From contig SVSW01000015.1 in the NCBI GenBank assembly GCA_015064095.1, forward strand, positions 1 to 32,099: a stretch of DNA of 32,099 nucleotides, in the 5' to 3' direction. The notes under the pieces were generated by a model. It was given only the letters and a program-made list of their open reading frames with translations, was not told where the DNA came from and did not search any database. Below are positions 18,638 to 28,090 of the stretch, one piece after another (positions within the stretch are counted from its first letter, which is position 1; each line of letters starts with the position of its first letter). Source of the DNA: Oscillospiraceae bacterium. GTDB taxonomy: Bacteria; Bacillota; Clostridia; Oscillospirales; CAG-272. The position numbers were made by a program, and so were the translations under genes.

Positions 18638-19555
18638 TCAATCATATTCCCTCCTCGCCGGTTTTATGCCGAACGCGATCTCTATTGCCTTCGATATGAC
18701 CTCCGCTGCGCACTCCGTCACGGTGTCTATATCTCGCGGCGAAACAAAAAAAGGCTCGACAAGGCGCAGGGCTTCGGATATTTCGGAATTATCAATATCA
18801 GCGCGCGCACGCAAAAGTATGTCCACTGCAAGAGTTGCCGAATCAATGACCGTCGGCACGCCTATCGCTATGACGGGAGCTCCGAGCGTTGCGCGGCTGA
18901 TCTCGTGACGGCGGTTGTTGACTCCAGAGCCGGGACTGATCCCGCTATCCGAAAATTGCACGGTCGCGCAAAGACGCGAAGCATCGCGCGAGGCGAGCGC
19001 GTCGACTGCAATTATGAGGTCAGGCTTAACCGCGTCATACGCCCCCTTGATAAGATCCTTTGATTCAATGCCCGTTTCACCAAGCACCCCCGGCGCTATC
19101 GCATACAATCTTGAACATTCGAGGGTTTCAAAAAGCTTGCGTTCAAGCTCCCAAAGATGCCCCGTGACGGTAATGCGCGAAACAGTCTTCGGGCCGAGGG
19201 CGTCGGGAGTCATATCGGCGTTTCCGAGTCCCGCGACAAGAACGCAAAGCTCGGAATTCACGGGCTTTTTCGTAAGCTTTTCGGAAAGTGCGATCAATTC
19301 GGCGGCAAGAAGTGAAGAAACTGCAACCTTTTCCGCTTCATCGAGCTTTGAAAATTTTTCGCAAAGAAACGTCAGATACTCTCCTTGCGGCTTGCCTATA
19401 CGGGCGGCCTCGGCTTCATTTTTTATCTTCATTCGCAATATTTTAGTGTCGCCGACCGTCTCCTCGGAATAATCAACACCCGATGGGTGCCTTTGCGTGT
19501 CTACGCATTCGTAAGCAAGATCCGTTCTTATATATTTTTTAAATCCTCTATCCAT
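18638..19555 (-). CDS. gpr: GPR endopeptidase (spore germination protease)
   Basis: 305 aa; TDLAYECVDTQ, LVAGLGNADMTPDALGPKTVSRITVTGHL, APGVLGETGIESKDLIKGAYDAVKPDLIIAVDALASR, IGVPTVID; adjacent to spoIIP. Confidence 0.95.
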   Translation of the reverse strand: MDRGFKKYIRTDLAYECVDTQRHPSGVDYSEETVGDTKILRMKIKNEAEAARIGKPQGEYLTFLCEKFSKLDEAEKVAVSSLLAAELIALSEKLTKKPVNSELCVLVAGLGNADMTPDALGPKTVSRITVTGHLWELERKLFETLECSRLYAIAPGVLGETGIESKDLIKGAYDAVKPDLIIAVDALASRDASRLCATVQFSDSGISPGSGVNNRRHEISRATLGAPVIAIGVPTVIDSATLAVDILLRARADIDNSEISEALRLVEPFFVSPRDIDTVTECAAEVISKAIEIAFGIKPARREYD

Positions 19556-19608
19556 TACTACCTCATTGTATTTTTTTGGAATATTTTACATTTTTTCTGC
19601 TTTTAATA

Positions 19609-19637
19609 TATTGTTCCCCCAAAACGCTTAATTATTT
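19609..19637 (-). promoter_or_regulatory. Candidate sigma-F/sigma-G-type promoter for gpr
   Basis: Minus strand AAATA ... GGGAACAATA; the 10-mer fits GGNNANANTA, about 50 bp upstream of the gpr start. Confidence 0.4.
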
Positions 19638-19723
19638 TGCCAACAAACGGTATGTTAAAATGCACAGTTTTTTTGAAAAATATTGTGCAAATGACCGAAA
19701 ATTTTTGCGCGAGTGATTAACGG

Positions 19724-19752
19724 TTGATTAAAGGACTTTTTTGTGTTATAAT
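19724..19752 (+). promoter_or_regulatory. Sigma-A promoter of solute-binding protein gene (TTGATT-N17-TATAAT)
   Basis: -35 19724-19729, -10 19747-19752, 17-bp spacer. Confidence 0.75.
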
Positions 19753-19828
19753 ATTATGACGCGATATTATCTTTCGCCGAAGGATAAAAAAGAGCCGATC
19801 TTAAACCCCTAAGGAGGATATACAAAAA

Positions 19829-21742
19829 ATGAAGAAACGTATACTCACGTTTGCACTTTGCCTGTGTTTGATCTTGCCGATGCTCGCATCTTGCGCGCCG
19901 GTAGACCTTACCTACAAGGGTCCTGTTTTGGATATGTACATAACACAGCAAATTTACGATTTTGACCCTCTCCACGCTTATAACAACGAAGCACAGCTGA
20001 AAGTCGTCAGTATGCTTTTCGCCACCCTTTATAAGATAGGCGAAAACGGCAAGCTTGAGAAGGATCTCGTAGATTCCGACTACACAAGCGAAAACGAACT
20101 GACAGGTGAATATAAACTGACAATAAAGCTCAAAAGCACCAAATGGAGCAACGGTGAAGTGCTCGACGCAGAAGATGTGCTCACCACCATCGAGCGCATT
20201 TTGCTTGACGAGAATTCGAATGAAGCTGCCGCAGTGCTTATGGACATCAAGGGCGCAAAGGAGATAAAGCAGGGCGACGCCACAATGGGTGACCTCGGTG
20301 TTATTTCCACCAAGAGCGACACGCTTGAATTCTCTTTCACACACAGAATAGATTACGATCAGTTCAAGCTCGGCCTTGCAAGCGTTGCTCTCGCTCCCCT
20401 GCCCGCCGAAGTCATAGATCACCCCGACTGGGCAAAGAAGCCCATTACGGCGGTTTACAGCGGACCGTTCATCGTTCGCGCTGTTTCCTATGAGGAGGGC
20501 AACCGTTACCTCACTCTCGAAAGAAACGCATATTATTACAGAGATAAGACAGAAGACGCAGTTGACAAATTCGTAACACCTTACAGGATCCTCGTTAAAT
20601 ACGAGCAGCCCGAGGATATCGAGCTCGAACAGGTGGCAATCTCCACCCCCGAGGATCAGATAAATCTTTATAATCAAGGCAAGGTCCTCTACGTCGGAGA
20701 TATTCCTCTGTCCCTGCGCAACGATTATAAGGAATCGGCAAAGATAAGCGATGCTATGTCAACTCATACGTATTATCTCAATCAAAACGCTTTGGTCGCT
20801 TCCGCAAAGGCAGGCGAGGAAGACGGATTTGCCCTTTTCGCCATCAAGGAAGTCCGCCAAGCTCTCTCGCTTGTTATTGACAGAACTGCAATAGCAGAAT
20901 CCGTCGTATTCGCGAAGACGGCAACCGGAATCGTTCCGAACGGCGTTTATGCGGAAAAGGCCGCTAACGCAACCTTCCGCGCAAAGGTCGGCGAGCTTAT
21001 TGCCGCCAATGCCGATCCTACAGCTGCTCGGGCGCTTCTTGCCACAGCAAACATCAATCCGGCTGATTATTCGTTTTCAATTACCGTTCGAGATAAGGAC
21101 GATGTGCATATTGCAATAGCCGAGGCTGTTGCCGCCGCATGGTCAACGCTCGGCTTCAACGTCAGCATCGTTAAGCTCGGCGTTGAGGGCAAGGCAGCAG
21201 ACGAGCCCGATGAATCCGGCGAGGTTCAGACAGATATTCGCGACGACCTTTTCAATGAGGCTCTTGAAGGCCGCAAATTCGAGGTAATTGCAGCTGATCT
21301 TGTTGCAACCGCGGTAACAGCCTCCTCCGTGCTTGCTCCCTTCGCCTATGATTATTCCGGCGCCGCAAGCTACTATCTGGACGAAAACGGCAAGCCGAAT
21401 TGGGAAGCAACTCCTCATGTTTCAGGTTACACGAGCGAAGACTACAATACTCTGATCAAAAAATCCTATGCTGCTGAAAAAGCCTCCGAAAGAGCAAACA
21501 TTTTGGCTGACGCAGAAAAGCTCCTTGTTGAGGATATGCCGGTTATTCCGATCGTCTTCAATCAAGATGCATATCTTGCATCAAGCGAGCTCACGGGACT
21601 TTCCTCCTCCATCTTTGCATACCGCGATTTCTCGCGTGTTTCTCGCAAGAATTGGGAAAAGTACGTTGTAACCACCGCAGAGGCAATAATCACCAAAGCT
21701 CCCGAAAAGACCCCCACCCCCGAAGTTGAAACCGCAGAATAA
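19829..21742 (+). CDS. Extracellular solute-binding protein, family 5 (OppA/DppA-like lipoprotein)
   Basis: 637 aa; lipoprotein signal (MKKRILTFALCLCLILPMLASC), SBP_bac_5 features (WSNGEVLDAEDVLTTIER, KEVRQALSLVIDRTAIAESV, TGIVPNGV, ADAEKLLVEDMPVIPIVF); RBS aaggagg. Confidence 0.92.
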   Translation: MKKRILTFALCLCLILPMLASCAPVDLTYKGPVLDMYITQQIYDFDPLHAYNNEAQLKVVSMLFATLYKIGENGKLEKDLVDSDYTSENELTGEYKLTIKLKSTKWSNGEVLDAEDVLTTIERILLDENSNEAAAVLMDIKGAKEIKQGDATMGDLGVISTKSDTLEFSFTHRIDYDQFKLGLASVALAPLPAEVIDHPDWAKKPITAVYSGPFIVRAVSYEEGNRYLTLERNAYYYRDKTEDAVDKFVTPYRILVKYEQPEDIELEQVAISTPEDQINLYNQGKVLYVGDIPLSLRNDYKESAKISDAMSTHTYYLNQNALVASAKAGEEDGFALFAIKEVRQALSLVIDRTAIAESVVFAKTATGIVPNGVYAEKAANATFRAKVGELIAANADPTAARALLATANINPADYSFSITVRDKDDVHIAIAEAVAAAWSTLGFNVSIVKLGVEGKAADEPDESGEVQTDIRDDLFNEALEGRKFEVIAADLVATAVTASSVLAPFAYDYSGAASYYLDENGKPNWEATPHVSGYTSEDYNTLIKKSYAAEKASERANILADAEKLLVEDMPVIPIVFNQDAYLASSELTGLSSSIFAYRDFSRVSRKNWEKYVVTTAEAIITKAPEKTPTPEVETAE

Positions 21743-21750
21743 TTGATATT

Positions 21751-21782
21751 AAGTCCCCGAACCTCGTTCGGGGACTTTTTTT
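21751..21782 (+). terminator. Intrinsic terminator after the solute-binding protein gene
   Basis: aagtccccgaac-ctc-gttcggggactttttttt. Confidence 0.9.
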
Positions 21783-21803
21783 GCGTGTTTTTTGAAAAAA
21801 TCG

Positions 21804-21832
21804 TAGACAAAATACGCAAAATATGGTATACT
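21804..21832 (+). promoter_or_regulatory. Candidate sigma-A promoter of the MBL-gltX-glnS unit (TAGACA-N17-TATACT)
   Basis: -10 TATACT 21827-21832, -35 TAGACA 21804-21809, 17-bp spacer. Confidence 0.6.
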
Positions 21833-21862
21833 AAAAAATCATGGATAAAGGCGCAAAAACTA

Positions 21863-22480
21863 ATGAAACTACAGAAAATCTCCCCCGGCTCTTTTGCTTC
21901 AAATTGCTATATTCTTTCGGACGGCGGTGAAGCTACCGTTATAGACCCCTCCGCCCCTGCCGTATCGGTTATGAAAGCCCTTTCGGAAGAAGGGCTTACA
22001 CTGAAAGCGATACTTTTAACACACGGACATTTTGACCACATGCTCGGACTTGCCAGACTTCGCGATCTGAATCCTGACGCTACCGTTATGATCCATGCGG
22101 ACGATGCGGAAATGATGATCGACGGAGAGAAGAATGCTTCCTCTGCCCTGCTCGGCCGTGCTTATGCTTTTCGACCGCCGCATCGCTCTTTGATATCCGG
22201 TGACGAAATAAAGATCGGACGTCAAACGATCAAGGTCATGCACACACCGGGACACACACGCGGCTCTGTTTGCTATACCGCCGGAAACCTGATGTTTTCC
22301 GGAGATACTGTAATGGCGGACGGATACGGACGCTGCGATCTTTACGGCGGGAACCCGGATCAAATGAAATATACGCTTTTGCGGCTTCTGACCCTCTCGG
22401 ATAAAAAAGATTATGTCATATATCCCGGTCACGGCAACGCCGCAAAGCTATCAGAGGCTATCCACAACATATATAATTGA
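21863..22480 (+). CDS. MBL-fold metallo-hydrolase (glyoxalase II-like)
   Basis: Start MKLQKISPGSFASNCYIL at 21863; LTHGHFDHMLG, HTPGHTRGSVCY, FSGDTVM, IYPGHG. Confidence 0.93.
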   Translation: MKLQKISPGSFASNCYILSDGGEATVIDPSAPAVSVMKALSEEGLTLKAILLTHGHFDHMLGLARLRDLNPDATVMIHADDAEMMIDGEKNASSALLGRAYAFRPPHRSLISGDEIKIGRQTIKVMHTPGHTRGSVCYTAGNLMFSGDTVMADGYGRCDLYGGNPDQMKYTLLRLLTLSDKKDYVIYPGHGNAAKLSEAIHNIYN

Positions 22481-22493
22481 TTTTGGAGTAATT

Positions 22494-24170
22494 ATGAATT
22501 TTAATTATCTTGCAGACCTGCTTTTCCCGAACGTCAGTATGACCCCCGAGGAGCTTGAGGCAAAATACCCCGAACGAAGCTTACCCGAGGGAGCAAAGGT
22601 AACGAGATTTGCGCCCAGCCCCACGGGATTCGTCCACTTTGGCGGTATGTTCCCCGTTACCGTCGGAGAAAGGCTTGCTCATCAATCGGGCGGAGTTTTT
22701 TATCTCCGTATTGAGGACACCGACGCAAAGCGCGAGGTAGAGGGCGCGGCAGATGCACTCATCGAAACTCTTGCACATTACGGCGTGACCTTTGACGAAG
22801 GTGCGGTCAGCGGCGGCGATCGCGGTGATTACGGACCTTACCGTCAAAGTGAGCGTGCCGCTATATATCACGTTTACGCCAAAAAGCTCGTCAGGGACGG
22901 ACGCGCTTACCCCGTTTTTTCAACCGACGAGGAGCTTTCTGAGCTCGCAGCGGCAGATAAAAAAGCTCAAATAAAAAGCACCGACTGGGAAGCCACGGCA
23001 AACGCGCGCCGCGAGGCAATGATAAAGCGCCGTGAGTTTACGATCGAGGGTGTTGAGGAAGAACTGAAAAAGGGACATAAATTTGCACTTTTCGCAATAG
23101 CCGACGGCGACTCCGAAAAGAAGATCAAGTTCACCGACCTTGTGCGCGGCACACTCGAAATACCCGAAAATGATGAAGATGTCGTCCTTCTCAAATCAGA
23201 CGGAATTCCGACATATCATTTTGCGCACGCGGTTGATGACCATCTGATGCGCACAACTCATGTAGTTCGCGGTGAGGAATGGCTGCCGAGCCTTTCAAAG
23301 CACTTGATGCTTTTCCGCTATCTTGGCTTCCGCGCACCGAAATATATGCATATCTCGCAGATCATGCGTCTTGACGACGAGGGTAACAAGAAAAAGCTCT
23401 CAAAGCGCGACATGGGCGCGAATATGGACGATTACAAGCGTCTCGGATATGCGCCGGCGTGCGTCAATGAATACGTTATGACACTTCTCAACTCAAGCTT
23501 TGAGGAATGGAGAATGGCGAACACGGACAAGCCGATCGGTGATTACCAATTCAATATCAAGAAGATGAGCGCATCGGGTTGCCTTTTTGATATCGTCAAG
23601 CTCTCCGACGTTTCAAAGAACGTCATCTCCCGCATGACCGCCGACGAGGTCTTTTCGGGACTTTACGGCTGGGCTGCCGAATTCGATCCCGAATTTGCAG
23701 CAGAGCTGAAGGCTGATCCCGAGCTTGCAAAGGCGATCGTATCCATCGGTCGCGGAGGCAAAAAGCCCCGCAAGGACTACGGCACTTGGGTCGAGCTTCG
23801 CGATTATATGAAATTCTTTTATGACAGGTATTTCTCGATAGAGGATCAGTACCCCGAAAAGTTCGACAAAAAGCTTATTGCGTCCGTGCTTTCCGATTTT
23901 CTTGACAGCTACGACCATGCGGACACCTCGGATATTTGGTTCGGTAAGGTCAAGGCTATCACCGATAAGATCGGATTTGCCTCGGATATGAAGGCTTACA
24001 AGGCGAACCCCGATGCATTCGGCGGAAATGTTGCCGACGTGAGTATGTTCATTCGCGTGGCGGTAACGGGCAAGCAAAACGCGCCCGATCTTTACACGGT
24101 CATGCACATACTCGGCCGTGAGCGCTCGCTTTCACGCATAAAAAATATGATAACTGATTTAACGGAGTAA
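22494..24170 (+). CDS. gltX: Glutamate--tRNA ligase
   Basis: ATG 22494 with GGAG upstream; RFAPSPTGFVHFGG (HIGH region), FYLRIEDTDAKREVEGA, THVVRGEEWLPSLSKHL, KKLSKRD (KMSKS). Confidence 0.93.
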   Translation: MNFNYLADLLFPNVSMTPEELEAKYPERSLPEGAKVTRFAPSPTGFVHFGGMFPVTVGERLAHQSGGVFYLRIEDTDAKREVEGAADALIETLAHYGVTFDEGAVSGGDRGDYGPYRQSERAAIYHVYAKKLVRDGRAYPVFSTDEELSELAAADKKAQIKSTDWEATANARREAMIKRREFTIEGVEEELKKGHKFALFAIADGDSEKKIKFTDLVRGTLEIPENDEDVVLLKSDGIPTYHFAHAVDDHLMRTTHVVRGEEWLPSLSKHLMLFRYLGFRAPKYMHISQIMRLDDEGNKKKLSKRDMGANMDDYKRLGYAPACVNEYVMTLLNSSFEEWRMANTDKPIGDYQFNIKKMSASGCLFDIVKLSDVSKNVISRMTADEVFSGLYGWAAEFDPEFAAELKADPELAKAIVSIGRGGKKPRKDYGTWVELRDYMKFFYDRYFSIEDQYPEKFDKKLIASVLSDFLDSYDHADTSDIWFGKVKAITDKIGFASDMKAYKANPDAFGGNVADVSMFIRVAVTGKQNAPDLYTVMHILGRERSLSRIKNMITDLTE

Positions 24171-24173
24171 GAC

Positions 24174-25835
24174 ATGGACGAGATCAAAAGCAATAATTTC
24201 ATACACGATATAATTGACGAGGAGATCTCTGCGGGAAAATACCGCGCCGACGAGATACACACGCGTTTCCCTCCCGAACCTAACGGTTATCTGCATATCG
24301 GCCACTGCAAGGCGCTGATAATCGACTTCGGAACAGCCAAGAAATACGGCGGTGTTTGCAATCTCCGCATGGACGACACAAATCCCGCAAAAGAGGACAC
24401 CGAATTCGTCGATGCCATTCAGGAGGATATCCGCTGGCTCGGATTCGACTGGGAGGACCGCTTCTTCTACGGCTCTGATTATTTCGAGCAGACCTTTGAG
24501 CTTGCGGTCAAGCTTATAAAGGAGGGCTACGCCTACGTTTGTGAGCTGACACCCGAGCAGTTCCGCGAGTATCGCGGCGACCTTTCGCACCCTGCGATCT
24601 CACCCTTCCGTGACAGACCCATAGAGGAAAGCCTCGACCTTTTCTACCGCATGAGAAACGGTGAATTCCCCGAGGGCAAGTACACGCTGCGCGCAAAGAT
24701 CGATCTTGCATCAGGCAACTTTAATATGCGCGACCCCGTGCTTTACCGCATAAGATATATAGATCATCACCGCCAGGGCAGCAAGTGGTGCATCTTCCCG
24801 ATGTACGACTTCGCTCACCCGATCCAGGACGCAATCGAGGGCATCACACACAGCCTTTGCTCTCTCGAATACGAGGATCACAGACCGCTTTATAACTGGG
24901 TCATCGACCGCGTGCAGCTTCCCTCGCGTCCCCGTCAGATCGAATTTGCCAGACTTAATGTCACGAACACCGTGATGTCAAAGCGTCATCTGCGCTATCT
25001 TGTTGAAAACGGCATTGTTGACGGTTGGGACGACCCCCGTATGCCCACGCTTTGCGGTATGCGCCGCCGCGGCTTTACCGCCGCTTCCGTGCTTGATTTC
25101 GTTGACCGTATCGGCGTTGCGAAATCCAACAGCATGGTTGATATCGGCCTGCTTGAGCACTGCGTGCGCGAGGATCTTAATGAAAAGGCTCTGCGCCGCG
25201 TTGCCGTTATAAAGCCGATAAAGCTTATAGTTGACAATTTCCCCGAGGATAAGGTCGAATATTTCAGCTTGCCCAATCACCCGGGCAATCCGGAGCTTGG
25301 CACGCGCGAGCTTCCCTTTACTCGCGAGCTTTATATCGATGCCGACGATTTTGCCGAGGTTCCGCCTCCTAAATTCTTCCGCATGAAGCCCGACGGAGAG
25401 GTAAGACTTATGGGGGCTTATATCGTCAAGTGCACATCGATCGAAAAGAACGCGGACGGAAGCATTAAGGCTATCCACTGCACAGCCGATCTTGAAACCG
25501 GCTGCGGTATGCCCGCCGACGGACACAAGGTCAAGGGCACGATCCATTGGCTCTCAGCAAAATACGCAAAGGAGACCTCGGTCATAGTCTACGACAGACT
25601 TTTCACCGAGGAGAACATGAACGATCTGCCCGAGGGCAAGACTTATATGGATTATCTTAATCCCGAGTCCGCCGTCACGGTCACGGGCGTTATGGTCGAG
25701 CCGTCTCTTGAAAATGCAAAGGCAGGCGATAAATTCCAGTTCGTCAGAACCGGATATTTCTGCCTTGACTCAAAGATACCTAACACGTTTAACCGTGTGG
25801 TCGGTCTTAAGGACAGCTTCCCCGCAAAGAAATAA
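24174..25835 (+). CDS. glnS: Glutamine--tRNA ligase
   Basis: 553 aa; HTRFPPEPNGYLHIGHCKA, NLRMDDTNPAKED, YDFAHPIQDAIEGITHSLCSLEYEDHRPLYNW, VMSKR, plus GlnRS C-terminal domain. Confidence 0.95.
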   Translation: MDEIKSNNFIHDIIDEEISAGKYRADEIHTRFPPEPNGYLHIGHCKALIIDFGTAKKYGGVCNLRMDDTNPAKEDTEFVDAIQEDIRWLGFDWEDRFFYGSDYFEQTFELAVKLIKEGYAYVCELTPEQFREYRGDLSHPAISPFRDRPIEESLDLFYRMRNGEFPEGKYTLRAKIDLASGNFNMRDPVLYRIRYIDHHRQGSKWCIFPMYDFAHPIQDAIEGITHSLCSLEYEDHRPLYNWVIDRVQLPSRPRQIEFARLNVTNTVMSKRHLRYLVENGIVDGWDDPRMPTLCGMRRRGFTAASVLDFVDRIGVAKSNSMVDIGLLEHCVREDLNEKALRRVAVIKPIKLIVDNFPEDKVEYFSLPNHPGNPELGTRELPFTRELYIDADDFAEVPPPKFFRMKPDGEVRLMGAYIVKCTSIEKNADGSIKAIHCTADLETGCGMPADGHKVKGTIHWLSAKYAKETSVIVYDRLFTEENMNDLPEGKTYMDYLNPESAVTVTGVMVEPSLENAKAGDKFQFVRTGYFCLDSKIPNTFNRVVGLKDSFPAKK

Positions 25836-25839
25836 TTTT

Positions 25840-25872
25840 TTGAGCCTCACGGCCACGTGAGGCTCAATTTTT
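25840..25872 (+). terminator. Intrinsic terminator after glnS
   Basis: tgagcctcacg-gcca-cgtgaggctca followed by atttttatt. Confidence 0.88.
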
Positions 25873-25904
25873 ATTAAATTATGTAAAAAATTTTGCATAA
25901 GCTC

Positions 25905-25933
25905 TTGAAAATCCAAAAATAATATGATAAAAT
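25905..25933 (+). promoter_or_regulatory. Promoter of pheS T-box leader (TTGAAA-N17-TAAAAT)
   Basis: -35 25905-25910, -10 25928-25933, 17-bp spacer, directly ahead of the leader. Confidence 0.7.
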
Positions 25934-25939
25934 GTAGAA

Positions 25940-26166
25940 GTTAAAGGCAAAGACGGAGACGGCAAAGCCGAAAAAGCACATCAAAGAGAGGTCTGACGGT
26001 GAAAATGACCATGTGTGCGGTGCGCCCTTCACTCCCGAGCTTGCGCGGTCAAAGCTGCGCACGGGTGATCCCGTTATTGATCAGCAAAGTGTCGGCTTTG
26101 TCCGGAATACAGGTGGTACCGCGAGAATTTTTCCCGTCCTGCTTTTTGCAAGGGCGGTTTTTTGTT
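25940..26166 (+). promoter_or_regulatory. T-box leader upstream of pheS-yitT-pheT
   Basis: T-box sequence AGGTGGTACCGCG at 26111-26123; stem I distal elements GAGAGGTC...GGTGAAAATGACC; tentative Phe specifier TTC(A) at 26028-26030; terminator hairpin 26134-26157 plus T-run. Confidence 0.92.
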
Positions 26167-26197
26167 TTGAAAATCATACAGTAAAGGAACATAAAAA

Positions 26198-27208
26198 ATG
26201 AAAGAAATGCTTGAAAAGATCAGAGCTTCGGCACTTGAAGCTCTAAATGAGGAAAATGCGGATCTTGAAGCTATCAGGATCAGATTCCTCGGCAAAAAGG
26301 GCGAGCTTACCGCCGTGCTTCGCGGCATGGGCGCGCTCTCCGCTGAAGAAAGACCGATCATCGGTCAGCTCGCAAACGAGGTCCGCGCCGAGATCGAAAA
26401 GGCGATCGCCGAAAGATCCTCTGCTGCGGCTGAAAAGAAGCTTGCCGAAAAGCTGCTCTCCGAAAAGATCGACGTAACTATGCCCGCAAAGGCTGAGATC
26501 GGTCACATTCACCCTCTGACGCTCATTTCGCGTGAGCTTGAGGATATATTCGTCGGTATGGGATTCTCTATCGTCGAAGGTCCTGAGGTCGAGCTTGATT
26601 ACTACAATTTCCAGGCTTTGAACATTCCCGAAAATCACCCCGCGCGCGACACGCAGGATACGTTCTATATAACGGACAAGATCTTGCTCCGTTCGCAGAC
26701 CTCGCCCGTTCAGGCGAGAACGATGGAGGTTCAAAAGCCCCCGATCCGCATCATCTCCCCCGGCCGCGTTTATCGCTCGGACGCCGTTGATGCAACACAC
26801 TCTCCCCTTTTCCACCAGCTTGAAGGACTTGTTATAGACAAAAACATTACCATGGGCGATCTCAAGGGCGTGCTTGAGATATTCGCGAAGGAAACCTTCG
26901 GTGAGGATACGAGAATACGCTTCCGTCCCCACCACTTCCCGTTCACAGAGCCGTCGGCTGAGGTTGACGTTTCTTGCTTTGCTTGCGGTGGCAACGGTTG
27001 CCGTATGTGCAAGGGTGAGGGCTGGATCGAGATACTCGGTGCAGGCATGGTTCACCCGAACGTGCTGCGCAACTGCGGCATTGATCCCGATGTCTATTCA
27101 GGCTTTGCCTTCGGATTCGGCATCGAGCGTATCGCAATGCTCAAATATCATATAGACGATATGAGATTGCTTTATGAAAACGATGTTCGTTTCCTCTCTC
27201 AGTTCTGA
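26198..27208 (+). CDS. pheS: Phenylalanine--tRNA ligase alpha subunit
   Basis: 336 aa; [96 protein letters not shown]. Confidence 0.97.
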   Translation: MKEMLEKIRASALEALNEENADLEAIRIRFLGKKGELTAVLRGMGALSAEERPIIGQLANEVRAEIEKAIAERSSAAAEKKLAEKLLSEKIDVTMPAKAEIGHIHPLTLISRELEDIFVGMGFSIVEGPEVELDYYNFQALNIPENHPARDTQDTFYITDKILLRSQTSPVQARTMEVQKPPIRIISPGRVYRSDAVDATHSPLFHQLEGLVIDKNITMGDLKGVLEIFAKETFGEDTRIRFRPHHFPFTEPSAEVDVSCFACGGNGCRMCKGEGWIEILGAGMVHPNVLRNCGIDPDVYSGFAFGFGIERIAMLKYHIDDMRLLYENDVRFLSQF

Positions 27209-27210
27209 TC

Positions 27211-28077
27211 ATGAAAGAAATTACGAAAAAAAGAATTGACGCTGTCATCAATTATATTTTGATGACATTCGCCGTTTTCGCGGTTGCTCTTGCCCTGCAC
27301 TGCTTTAACTTCCCGAACGATTTTGCTTTGGGCGGAGTTTCGGGTCTTGCGATCCTGCTTTCGCAGTTTTTGCCGCTGTCCCCTGCAGATTTTGTGAGCA
27401 TCGCCAATATCGTTTTACTGATTCTCGGTTTTATCGTGATCGGACGCAGCTTCGGTATCAAAACCGTATACTGCACGACCTTGCTCTCCGTTTTGCTTGA
27501 GCTGATGGAAAGATTCTTCCCCGTTACCTCATCGTTGACGGGTGAACGACTGCTCGATCTTCTGTTTGCCGTTTTTCTCTCGGCGGCAGGCCAGGCCGTT
27601 CTTTTCAATCTCGGCGGCTCGTCCGGTGGCACGGATATAATCGGCATGATAATCAAAAAGTTTTTACGTATCGATATCGGCAAAGCAATTCTCTGCGTTG
27701 ATATCCTCATCGTTGCCGGAACATTTTGGATCTTCGGTGTCGAAACGGGACTTTATTCCGTGCTTGGTACTCTCGTTACCATGATGGTTATCGACACCTC
27801 GATCTCGACTTTGAATCTGTCAAAATATTTTTTGATAGTAACAACCAAGCCTGATGAGGTCCAATCTTTTATAACGTCAATGCTTGACCGCGGCGCTACC
27901 CGCTGGGACGCATACGGAGCTTATACCGGCGAAAAGAAGACCATGATACTTGTTGTCATGAACCGATACCAGGCAAGAAAACTTCGCGATAACATCAAGA
28001 AAATAGACCCCGATTCATTTATTCTCGTTTCGGATACCAGCGATATTATCGGAAACGGATTCAAAACTATAAAATAA
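27211..28077 (+). CDS. YitT family membrane protein (DUF161 + DUF2179)
   Basis: 288 aa; several TM segments, FNLGGSSGGTDIIGMII, VTTKPDEVQSFITSMLDRGATRWDAYGAYTGEKKTMILVVMNRYQARKLRDNIKKIDPDSFILVSDTSDIIGNGF. Confidence 0.92.
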   Translation: MKEITKKRIDAVINYILMTFAVFAVALALHCFNFPNDFALGGVSGLAILLSQFLPLSPADFVSIANIVLLILGFIVIGRSFGIKTVYCTTLLSVLLELMERFFPVTSSLTGERLLDLLFAVFLSAAGQAVLFNLGGSSGGTDIIGMIIKKFLRIDIGKAILCVDILIVAGTFWIFGVETGLYSVLGTLVTMMVIDTSISTLNLSKYFLIVTTKPDEVQSFITSMLDRGATRWDAYGAYTGEKKTMILVVMNRYQARKLRDNIKKIDPDSFILVSDTSDIIGNGFKTIK

Positions 28078-28090
28078 AGGAATAAAAATT

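Noticed and set aside
19754-20677. 307-aa minus-strand ORF antisense to the solute-binding protein gene
   Set aside because: Overlaps the promoter, leader and 5' third of a convincing lipoprotein gene. Its Cys/Val-rich composition is typical of antisense translation.
22413-22493. Extended N-terminus of GltX in the ORF track
   Set aside because: Overlaps the MBL hydrolase 3' end; ATG 22494 has GGAG upstream and fits the family N-terminus.
26243-27055. 270-aa minus-strand ORF antisense to pheS
   Set aside because: Entirely inside pheS. Long antisense frames are common in this window (also 15971-16567, 24978-25547, 29018-29593, 30727-31344, 31360-32037), best explained by sense-strand avoidance of codons whose complements are stops.
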